In this document: positions 1 through 4,841 of the stretch, in pieces
Numbering within the stretch: position 1 is the stretch's first letter
Layout of the letters: every line of letters starts with the position of its first letter
NCBI GenBank assembly: GCA_029879605.1
Contig: JAOUQA010000164.1
Location: 1 to 5,569 of the forward strand
From: Gammaproteobacteria bacterium
Lineage (GTDB): Bacteria > Pseudomonadota > Gammaproteobacteria > SZUA-229
Reading direction: 5' to 3'
Length of the DNA stretch: 5,569 nucleotides
Position numbers and translations under genes: made by a program
The notes under the pieces: model-generated
What the model saw: the letters and a program-made list of their open reading frames with translations, nothing else
Told to the model about the DNA's origin: nothing
Database searches by the model: none

Positions 1-1380
1 GCTGAGCGCGGTACAGAAATTATTCTGCATGTACGTGAAGGTGAAGAAGAATTCGTCGATGGCTGGCGCTTAAGAAATATTATTCATACCTATTCGGACC
101 ATATTTCCTTACCCATTATTATGACTAAAGAAGTCATGGGTGAAGAGGAAAAAGATAAAGCGCCCGAGGATGAGACTGTTAATAAAGCATCGGCTTTATG
201 GACGCGTCCAAAAACTGAAATCGAAGATGAAGAATATAAAGAATTTTACAAACATATTGCCCATGATTTTGAAGAACCGGTAAAGTGGTCGCATAACCGG
301 GTTGAGGGCAACCAGTCTTACACATCTTTATTGTTTATTCCAAAATATGCGCCATTTGATCTGTACGATCGTGATCGCAAAAAAGGCATTAAGCTGTATG
401 TGAAGCGAGTGTTTATTATGGATGAAACAGAGCACCTGATGCCGAACTACCTGCGGTTTATTCGCGGTATTGTCGACTCAGATGATTTGCCTTTGAATGT
501 ATCCCGTGAAATTCTTCAGCATAACCGAGTGATTGATAAAATTCGTGCTGCATCGGTGAAAAAAGTGCTGGGCATGCTTGAATCAATGGCTAAGAATGAA
601 ACAGAGCAGTATGCCGAGTTCTGGAGTGCGTTTGGCCAGGTAATGAAAGAAGGTCCAATCGAGGATTTTGCCAATAAGGAACAGCTGGCAAAATTATTAC
701 GCTTTAGTTCAACACATACTGATAATGTTACCCAGGATGTGTCACTGGATGATTACATGGCCAGGATGAAAGAAGGCCAGGAGAAGATTTATTTTATTAC
801 CGCGGAAAGTTTTGCAGCCGCGAAAAACAGTCCTCACCTGGAAGTTTTCCGTCGTAAAGGTCTTGAAGTGCTGTTACTGAGTGATCGAGTGGATGAATGG
901 CTGGTTGAACATCTGACCGAATTCGATGGTAAAAAACTGCAGTCAGTCGCCAGGGGTGATCTTGACCTGGGTGAAATCGAAGACGAAGAGGATAAGGAAG
1001 CACAGAAAAAAGCAGAAGGTGATTTCAAGGATATTATTGAAAAAATTAAAGATTGCCTGAAAGATAAGGCGAAAGATGTACGCCTGACTCATCGCTTAAC
1101 TGATTCACCTGCCTGCCTGGTGCTTGATCAGCAGGATATGGGTATGCAGATGCAGCAAATTCTAAAAGCAGCTGGTCAGAATGTACCAACGACTCAACCC
1201 ATACTCGAATTGAATCCAGACCACCTATTAGTTACGCAACTTAAAGATATGGCTGATCAGGATCAGTTGAGTGACTGGTCACACTTGTTGTTTGATCAGG
1301 CTTTACTGGCAGAGGGTGGTCAGTTAGATGATCCCGCTGCTTTTGTAAAACGGATGAATACCATGTTACAGGCTGGTTAA
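1..1380 (+). CDS. htpG: Chaperone protein HtpG (bacterial Hsp90), 5'-truncated by the window edge
   Basis: This is the 3' part of the gene for the cytosolic Hsp90 chaperone, an ATP-driven dimer that remodels client proteins with the DnaK system. The reading frame is open from base 1, so 459 codons are visible; the family is about 620-640 residues, so roughly 165-170 N-terminal residues (most of the GHKL ATPase domain) lie upstream. The first visible residues, around RGTEI and the following SDHI, match the end of the N-domain. A charged linker and the middle domain follow (LWTR, EEYKEFYKHIAHDF, WSHNRVEG, YTSLL). NVSREIL contains Arg at nt 505-507, the family's catalytic-loop arginine that contacts ATP. 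MKEGQEKIYFITA and SPHLE are conserved middle-domain segments. The C-terminal dimerisation domain runs from about VRLTHRLTD (nt 1078 on) to the stop. The frame is intact. The apparent ATG at 121 is an internal Met, not the start. The gene ends in a strong terminator. Confidence 0.98.
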   Translation, partial: AERGTEIILHVREGEEEFVDGWRLRNIIHTYSDHISLPIIMTKEVMGEEEKDKAPEDETVNKASALWTRPKTEIEDEEYKEFYKHIAHDFEEPVKWSHNRVEGNQSYTSLLFIPKYAPFDLYDRDRKKGIKLYVKRVFIMDETEHLMPNYLRFIRGIVDSDDLPLNVSREILQHNRVIDKIRAASVKKVLGMLESMAKNETEQYAEFWSAFGQVMKEGPIEDFANKEQLAKLLRFSSTHTDNVTQDVSLDDYMARMKEGQEKIYFITAESFAAAKNSPHLEVFRRKGLEVLLLSDRVDEWLVEHLTEFDGKKLQSVARGDLDLGEIEDEEDKEAQKKAEGDFKDIIEKIKDCLKDKAKDVRLTHRLTDSPACLVLDQQDMGMQMQQILKAAGQNVPTTQPILELNPDHLLVTQLKDMADQDQLSDWSHLLFDQALLAEGGQLDDPAAFVKRMNTMLQAG

Positions 1381-1404
1381 TGTTCTGTTCACTGGTAGTT
1401 GATG

Positions 1405-1440
1405 AAAAAGGGTGTATTGTCTGGCAATACACCCTTTTTT
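1405..1440 (+). terminator. Rho-independent terminator of htpG
   Basis: GGGTGTATTG (1410-1419) pairs perfectly with CAATACACCC (1425-1434) across a 5-nt loop, TCTGG. A run of five A (1405-1409) can pair with the T-run that follows (1435-1440), extending the stem to 15 bp. The stem starts 24 nt after the htpG stop. Because A-run and T-run flank the stem symmetrically, it could work in both directions, although no opposing gene is present. It implies that htpG and hslR are separate transcription units. Confidence 0.93.
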
Positions 1441-1489
1441 GTTATTTCATTGAGTTTGTTTTATTGCTTTATTAAAGAATAGATCGGCT

Positions 1490-1885
1490 ATGTTTGTTGA
1501 AATTGAAAAACAGCGACTGGATAAATGGCTCTGGGCTGCACGGTTTTTTAAAACCCGGGCACTGGCAGCAGATGCTGTCAATGGTGGTAAGGTGCATTTA
1601 AATGGTGAGCGGGTAAAAGCGGGTCGTACAATTAAAGTGGGTGATAGTTTAAAAATTACCCGGGGCCTTATGGAATTTGATATTGTTGTTCAGGGTTTAA
1701 GTAAACAGCGCCGACCAGCACAAGAGGCCCAGCTGTTATACGAGGAAACAGCTGAGAGTCAACAGTTAAGGCGGGAACGAGCACAAATGTTGAAAGATAC
1801 ATCGGCATATCTACCTCATATGGATCGGCGCCCGGGTAAGAAAGATCGTCGCCAGATCGTTCGTTTCAAGCGCATTCAGAAATAA
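1490..1885 (+). CDS. hslR: Heat shock protein 15 (Hsp15), S4-domain ribosome-associated protein
   Basis: Hsp15 is a small RNA-binding protein known from E. coli to bind free 50S subunits that still carry a nascent chain after premature subunit dissociation, helping to recycle them. The 131 residues match the family's usual length of about 130. An S4 RNA-binding domain covers residues 9-55: RLDKWLWAARFFKTRALA, then GGKVHLNG and VKAGRTIKVGDSL. The family-specific part follows: QRRPAQEAQLLYEETAES (73-90) and a basic tail with PHMDRRPGKKDRR and RFKR that suits rRNA binding. The start at 1490 places the S4 motif at the usual distance from the N-terminus; the Shine-Dalgarno is weak (AGA-type purines only). 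Its promoter should lie in the 49 nt after the htpG terminator, but I see no convincing -35/-10 pair there. No clear terminator follows directly. Both this gene and htpG belong to heat-shock families. Confidence 0.96.
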   Translation: MFVEIEKQRLDKWLWAARFFKTRALAADAVNGGKVHLNGERVKAGRTIKVGDSLKITRGLMEFDIVVQGLSKQRRPAQEAQLLYEETAESQQLRRERAQMLKDTSAYLPHMDRRPGKKDRRQIVRFKRIQK

Positions 1886-2017
1886 TTGAGTTTCTGGAAG
1901 AAAATAACAGGATTTGAATTTAGTTATATGAACAAGCAGAGTCTGGTTCCTGTTCGATTTCTGAAAGTTTTGTATAGTGATTTTATGTTCCGTTTGAAAT
2001 ACAATTAATGGATTGTT

Positions 2018-2039
2018 CAGGGCATTGAAAAATGCTCTG
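2018..2039 (+). other. GNRA-capped hairpin in the hslR-pcnB gap
   Basis: CAGGGCATT (2018-2026) pairs with AATGCTCTG (2031-2039), with one G-U wobble, around a GAAA tetraloop (2027-2030). The 9-bp stem with a GNRA cap would be stable as RNA. No T-tract follows, so it is not a standard intrinsic terminator. It could be the 3' end of the hslR message, a processing or stability element, or part of an unannotated small RNA. The structure is seen directly; any function is inference. Confidence 0.5.
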
Positions 2040-2127
2040 TTAGTGTATAAGTGGCTGAAATAATAAGTATTATGTGTAAAAAATAGCGAATGAGGAAGCT
2101 GGTGCAATATATAAGAATGAATAAATG

Positions 2128-2150
2128 GCCAGTTATACTGAGCTTTTTTT
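2128..2150 (+). terminator. Weak candidate terminator downstream of hslR
   Basis: GCCAGT (2128-2133) can pair with ACTG-A-GC (2137-2143), leaving A2141 bulged and a 3-nt TAT loop. Seven T follow at 2144-2150. The stem is short and imperfect, so this is only a plausible terminator for transcripts coming from hslR. Confidence 0.3.
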
Positions 2151-2203
2151 GGACTGTGTCCTTGATTAACTATGACAGCCAATAATGAGTTCAGTGCAGC
2201 TAA

Positions 2204-2234
2204 TAGTGTCCGAGCTCGGGGTGCTGTTTTTTTT
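2204..2234 (+). terminator. Candidate terminator or attenuator ahead of pcnB
   Basis: TAGTGTCC (2204-2211) can pair with GGGTGCTG (2219-2226) as RNA, four of the eight pairs being G-U wobbles. Eight T follow immediately (2227-2234). The loop lies in the palindrome CCGAGCTCGG (2210-2219), which offers a competing small fold. The T-tract ends 39 nt before the pcnB start. The element either ends upstream transcription, in which case the pcnB promoter lies between it and the gene, or acts as an attenuator in the pcnB leader. Stem strength is modest. Confidence 0.35.
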
Positions 2235-2273
2235 GTTATTTAATAATCAGAACCCGGAACCTGTTTATAACCT

Positions 2274-3539
2274 ATGACCGTAGCCACTATCATTCCTCGT
2301 GCTGAACATTGCATTTCCCGGGATAACATCGATGACAATGCTCTGAAAGTTTTATATCGGTTACATAAAGCCGGTTTTAGAGCTTTGCTGGTCGGTGGTG
2401 GGGTTCGCGACCTGTTAATGAATCATGTGCCAAAAGATTTTGATATTGCCACAGATGCGCATCCTGAACAGGTAAAAAAATTATTTTCCAATTGTCGATT
2501 AATTGGTCGTCGCTTTCGACTGGCGCATATCTTTTTTGGACGCGAAATAGTTGAAGTTGCAACGTTTCGTGCAGGTTATGAGGGGCAGACATCTGATTCA
2601 TTACAGGATGATGCCGGGCGTATTCTCAGGGATAATGTCTATGGTGATATAGAAGATGATGTCTGGCGTCGTGATTTTACGATTAATGCTTTGTATTATG
2701 ATATCGCAGATTTTTCCGTGGTGGATTATACCGGCGCCATGGAGGATCTTAAAAAACAACAGTTAAAATTAATTGGTGATCCCGAAACCCGTTACCGAGA
2801 AGACCCTGTGCGTATGTTAAGGGCTATACGTTTTGCGGCCAAACTGGGGTTTTCGATTCACCAGGCGTCTGAAAAATATATTTATGAGTTGGGTCACCTG
2901 TTGAGGGATATCCCACCGGCACGACTGTATGAGGAAGTGCTGAAATTATTTCATTCAGGTTATGCCCTGACCTGTCTTGGCTTATTACAGAAGTACCAGT
3001 TATTCCAGTATCTTTTTCCTCAGGCGGGAGAGCATTTAGAGGATTCCCAGTTTGAGGAATTTATTCGTTATGCGCTGGAAAGTACCGATGCCCGGGTAAA
3101 TGAGGGCAAGCCGATTACCCCGGCATTTCTGTTTGCAGCTATGTTATGGGGCACAGTGACTAAACTGAGAGATCAGTATGTAGAAGAGGATATGCCCTTG
3201 TCACTGGCTATGCAGCATGCAATGTCGATAGCAATCAAGGCCCAGGTTTCCCATACTTCTATACCAAGACGTTTTAGTATGGTGATGCGTGATATCTGGC
3301 ATTTGCAGTACCGCTTTAATCATCGTAATGGACGCCGTGCAAAATCATTATTAACTCATCCAAAATTTAGAGCCGCGTATGATTTTATGTGTATCAGGAA
3401 TAAAGCGGGGGAGTTACAGGACGATAGTTGTGAGTGGTGGACACGACTTCAGGTCATGTCATCTGACCAGCAGGAAAAGATACTCAACCCTAGCAGAAAC
3501 AGCCAGACTAAGAAAAAAACATTGAAAAAGAAGATCTGA
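2274..3539 (+). CDS. pcnB: Poly(A) polymerase I
   Basis: The enzyme adds 3' poly(A) tails to RNA from ATP, which in bacteria marks mRNA fragments and regulatory RNAs for decay by exonucleases. The nucleotidyltransferase motif LVGGGVRDLL (residues 39-48) leads to KDFDIATD (54-61), where D55 and D57 are the metal-binding aspartates. LIGRRFRLAHIFF (77-89) fits the signature that separates bacterial poly(A) polymerases from CCA-adding enzymes. RRDFTINALYYD (132-143) and the RNA-binding helix RYREDPVRMLRAIRFAAKLGF region (from 173) follow. The C-terminus is lysine-rich (TKKKTLKKKI), as in basic-tailed family members. The length of 421 is somewhat shorter than the 465 of E. coli. An in-frame TAA one codon before CCT-ATG fixes the 5' limit, so ATG 2274 is the earliest possible start; the only SD-like stretch (GGAA, 2256-2259) is too far away. 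folK starts 1 nt after the stop. Confidence 0.97.
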   Translation: MTVATIIPRAEHCISRDNIDDNALKVLYRLHKAGFRALLVGGGVRDLLMNHVPKDFDIATDAHPEQVKKLFSNCRLIGRRFRLAHIFFGREIVEVATFRAGYEGQTSDSLQDDAGRILRDNVYGDIEDDVWRRDFTINALYYDIADFSVVDYTGAMEDLKKQQLKLIGDPETRYREDPVRMLRAIRFAAKLGFSIHQASEKYIYELGHLLRDIPPARLYEEVLKLFHSGYALTCLGLLQKYQLFQYLFPQAGEHLEDSQFEEFIRYALESTDARVNEGKPITPAFLFAAMLWGTVTKLRDQYVEEDMPLSLAMQHAMSIAIKAQVSHTSIPRRFSMVMRDIWHLQYRFNHRNGRRAKSLLTHPKFRAAYDFMCIRNKAGELQDDSCEWWTRLQVMSSDQQEKILNPSRNSQTKKKTLKKKI

Positions 3540-3540
3540 G

Positions 3541-4035
3541 ATGGCTATTGTTTACGTGGGGCTGGGTAGTAATCTGGATAATCCTGCAAAACAAATCAGG
3601 CAGGCGGTGAAAACCATAGCAGAACATGAGGGGATTCACCTGTTATCGAATTCCGGACTATTTAGTTCGGCGGCTTTAACATGGCATAATGAGCCGCAAC
3701 CGGATTATATGAATGCTGTCATAAAGTTTGAAACGGCCATGACACCCCACAAATTACTTGATACCCTGCAGGCTATTGAAAATAGCCAGGGACGTGTGCG
3801 AAACCAGAAATGGGGTGCCAGGACGCTGGATCTGGATATTCTTCTTTATGATCAACTGGAGTTGAATGATGAGCGTTTAACCATACCTCATCCAGAAATT
3901 ACGCAAAGGGCGTTTGTGTTGTACCCATTAAACAGTATCGATAAAAATCTGCAAATTCCTGGTTTTGGATATTTGGCAGATTTATTAAATAAAGTATCAA
4001 TGGATGATGTGAAATTTTCAGGCGAGATGCAATGA
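3541..4035 (+). CDS. folK: 2-amino-4-hydroxy-6-hydroxymethyldihydropteridine pyrophosphokinase (HPPK)
   Basis: HPPK transfers pyrophosphate from ATP to 6-hydroxymethyl-7,8-dihydropterin, the step before dihydropteroate synthase in folate synthesis. The 164 residues are close to the usual 160. Visible motifs are YVGLGSNL (5-12), QPDYMNAV (53-60, substrate-contact strand), GRVR (84-87) and the family signature KWGARTLDLDILLYD (90-104). D97 and D99 of that signature bind the two magnesium ions. IPHPEITQRAFVLYPL (115-130) carries the conserved His and Arg of the active site. The start lies 1 nt after the pcnB stop, so translation is probably coupled; purines at the end of pcnB give only a weak ribosome binding site. 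The stop TGA (4033-4035) overlaps an ATG at 4032, which opens the first unit of the repeat array that separates folK from the kinase. Confidence 0.97.
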   Translation: MAIVYVGLGSNLDNPAKQIRQAVKTIAEHEGIHLLSNSGLFSSAALTWHNEPQPDYMNAVIKFETAMTPHKLLDTLQAIENSQGRVRNQKWGARTLDLDILLYDQLELNDERLTIPHPEITQRAFVLYPLNSIDKNLQIPGFGYLADLLNKVSMDDVKFSGEMQ

Positions 4036-4088
4036 TTCATCCATTATATAGTGTTGTTGAAAGTCCAGGCGTAAAGGAGTCATTATGA
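4032..4088 (+). CDS. 18-codon mini-ORF 1 (most diverged unit), overlapping the folK stop
   Basis: The predicted peptide is MIHPLYSVVESPGVKESL. Its ATG overlaps the folK TGA, and its own TGA (4086-4088) overlaps the next ATG (4085). Compared with the kinase N-terminus it shares M, I, P, Y, VVE and P, and continues as GV-K-x-x-L, which aligns with GVGKTTL if two single codons are missing. It therefore looks like an old, truncated copy of the gene start. GGCGAG (4021-4026) in folK is a fair Shine-Dalgarno 5 nt upstream. The frame is clear, but translation is inferred, and the peptide is too short to have an assignable function. Confidence 0.4.
   Translation: MIHPLYSVVESPGVKESL
4073..4079 (+). 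promoter_or_regulatory. Strong Shine-Dalgarno for mini-ORF 2
   Basis: AAAGGAG lies 5 nt before ATG 4085 and is the best ribosome binding site seen in the window. It sits inside unit 1 and serves a truncated mini-ORF rather than the kinase. The equivalent positions in units 2 and 3 read only GAGG (4126-4129 and 4179-4182), each 8 nt before the next ATG. Confidence 0.7.
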
Positions 4089-4141
4089 CCAGTCCTGGCT
4101 ATATTGTTGTGGAAGGGCCAGATGTGAGGCAGTTATCATGA
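4085..4141 (+). CDS. 18-codon mini-ORF 2
   Basis: The predicted peptide is MTSPGYIVVEGPDVRQLS. Residues 4-12 (PGYIVVEGP) are identical to the kinase N-terminus just before its Walker A glycines, after which the sequence diverges and stops. It has the strongest Shine-Dalgarno in the array, and its TGA (4139-4141) overlaps ATG 4138. It differs from mini-ORF 3 by three missense transitions (T2I, S3N, D13G). It is probably translated if ribosomes reach it, but the product may have no role of its own. Confidence 0.45.
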   Translation: MTSPGYIVVEGPDVRQLS

Positions 4142-4194
4142 TCAATCCTGGCTATATTGTTGTGGAAGGGCCAGGTGTGAGGCAGTTATCATGA
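4138..4194 (+). CDS. 18-codon mini-ORF 3, directly coupled to the kinase start
   Basis: The predicted peptide is MINPGYIVVEGPGVRQLS. Its first 12 residues are identical to those of the kinase. Its TGA (4192-4194) overlaps the kinase ATG (4191), so a ribosome finishing here is placed on the kinase start. GAGG (4126-4129) lies 8 nt upstream. The frame of the kinase itself contains no ATG, GTG or TTG within this unit (back to the stop at 4125-4127), so mini-ORF 3 cannot be an N-terminal extension of the enzyme. Confidence 0.45.
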   Translation: MINPGYIVVEGPGVRQLS

Positions 4195-4832
4195 TCAATC
4201 CTGGCTATATTGTTGTGGAAGGGCCCATCGGTGTAGGTAAAACGACACTGGCTAAAAAACTGGCGGAAACCTTTGGTAGTGAATTATTACTGGAAGGCGC
4301 CAGTGATAACCCGTTTATTTCAAAGTTTTATGAAAATCCACGGGCAGCTGCTCTGCCAACACAGTTATTTTTCCTGTTGCAGCGTGCGCGACAAATGCAG
4401 GAGCTACGCCAGGGTGATATGTTTAACCCGGTAAGAGTTGCGGATTTTCTGATAGAAAAAGATCACCTGTTTGCTGAATTAACCCTGGATCAGGATGAGC
4501 TTCAACTGTATCAGCAGGTGTATGAAAATCTAACCTTTGATGTGCCTGTGCCTGACCTGGTTATATATCTCCAGGCACCGGTTGAGATTTTACTGGATCG
4601 AATACAGGCCAGGGGTATTCAATATGAGCGGATGATTGAGTTTTCGTACTTACAACGTTTATCGGATGCCTATGTTGAATTCTTTTATCATTATAGTGAC
4701 GCACCCCTGTTGATTGTTAATGCAGCGGATATTGATTTTGCATCCAGTGATGATGATTTCCAGCAATTACTGGAACGGGTTAAACTGGTTCGTAATGGAC
4801 GTCATTACTTTAATCCGGCAAAAGACTTCTAA
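4191..4832 (+). CDS. Deoxynucleoside kinase (deoxyadenosine/deoxyguanosine kinase-like)
   Basis: The protein belongs to the dNK/thymidine kinase 2-like P-loop family, which phosphorylates salvaged deoxynucleosides with a nucleoside triphosphate. The 213 residues are typical. YIVVEGPIGVGKT (6-18) includes the Walker A loop G11-x-x-G-x-G-K17-T18. ELLLEGASDNPF (31-42) carries the Glu (E35) expected at the nucleoside-binding site. The long helix with LPTQLFFLLQRARQM (55-69) and VADFLIEKDHLFA (83-95) is in the right place for the substrate pocket. PDLVIYLQAP (121-130) is the conserved strand ahead of DRIQARGIQYER (136-147), the arginine-bearing lid region. Base specificity cannot be read from these motifs. 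ATG 4191 is the only usable start: the frame is closed by TGA at 4125-4127, with no start codon between. GAGG (4179-4182) is its ribosome binding site. The first 35 nt are the last copy of the tandem repeat. Confidence 0.92.
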   Translation: MINPGYIVVEGPIGVGKTTLAKKLAETFGSELLLEGASDNPFISKFYENPRAAALPTQLFFLLQRARQMQELRQGDMFNPVRVADFLIEKDHLFAELTLDQDELQLYQQVYENLTFDVPVPDLVIYLQAPVEILLDRIQARGIQYERMIEFSYLQRLSDAYVEFFYHYSDAPLLIVNAADIDFASSDDDFQQLLERVKLVRNGRHYFNPAKDF

Positions 4833-4841
4833 AATAAAGCT

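Larger units (their letters stand above)
1886..2273. other. 388-nt intergenic region without a credible gene
   Basis: This gap between hslR and pcnB is more AT-rich than its flanks and has frequent stops on the + strand. It holds three possible RNA structures: a GAAA-capped hairpin (2018-2039), a small hairpin with a seven-T tract (2128-2150) and a wobble-rich hairpin with an eight-T tract (2204-2234). A long minus-strand frame crosses most of it, but it starts with TTG, lacks a ribosome binding site and overlaps hslR, so I do not call it. A TTGAAA/TATAAG pair at 2025-2051 has a 15-nt spacer and overlaps the first hairpin, so it is a poor promoter candidate. The pcnB promoter must lie somewhere here but is not obvious. 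Confidence 0.7.
4032..4225 (+). repeat. Tandem 53-nt repeat (3.66 units) built from the 5' end of the downstream kinase gene
   Basis: The units are 4032-4084, 4085-4137, 4138-4190 and a partial fourth, 4191-4225, which is the true start of the kinase gene. Units 2 and 3 agree at 50 of 53 positions; the three differences are all transitions. Unit 3 and the partial unit are identical over 35 nt, diverging after GGGCC. Unit 1 aligns with unit 3 without gaps at 37 of 53 positions. Every unit begins with ATGA. Because 53 is not a multiple of 3, each unit is out of frame with the next, and each frame closes with TGA exactly on the next ATG. The second half of each unit also resembles kinase codons 13-20 with codon losses, so the whole unit looks like a degenerate copy of the gene start. 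The unequal divergence argues against a read or assembly error. Confidence 0.93.

Noticed and set aside
797..1028. Two overlapping minus-strand frames opposite htpG
   Set aside because: They are antisense shadows of the htpG middle domain; low complexity (serine/arginine-rich) and no ribosome binding site.
1944..1970. TTCGATT stretch resembling a tRNA T-loop
   Set aside because: The flanking bases do not form a T-stem, and no acceptor, D or anticodon arm is present.
2025..2051. TTGAAA ... TATAAG promoter-like pair
   Set aside because: Both hexamers are good, but the spacer is only 15 nt and the -35 lies inside the GAAA-capped hairpin; too weak to call.
1811..2182. Minus-strand frame of 123 codons covering the hslR-pcnB gap
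   Set aside because: It starts with TTG without a Shine-Dalgarno, overlaps the end of hslR by about 75 nt, has a composition rich in H, N and F like a translated AT-rich spacer, and shows no recognisable motif.
2172..2243. 23-codon + strand ORF ahead of pcnB, a possible leader peptide
   Set aside because: There is no Shine-Dalgarno, and its last codons are the T-tract of the hairpin; nothing in the peptide suggests amino-acid-dependent control.
2377..2601. Minus-strand 74-codon frame opposite pcnB
   Set aside because: It is opposite the conserved nucleotidyltransferase motifs of pcnB; a shadow frame.
3979..4031. Possible extra repeat unit within the folK tail
   Set aside because: Ungapped comparison with the 53-nt unit shows no convincing identity. 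Only a short gapped resemblance around CAGGCGAG remains, which could be chance.
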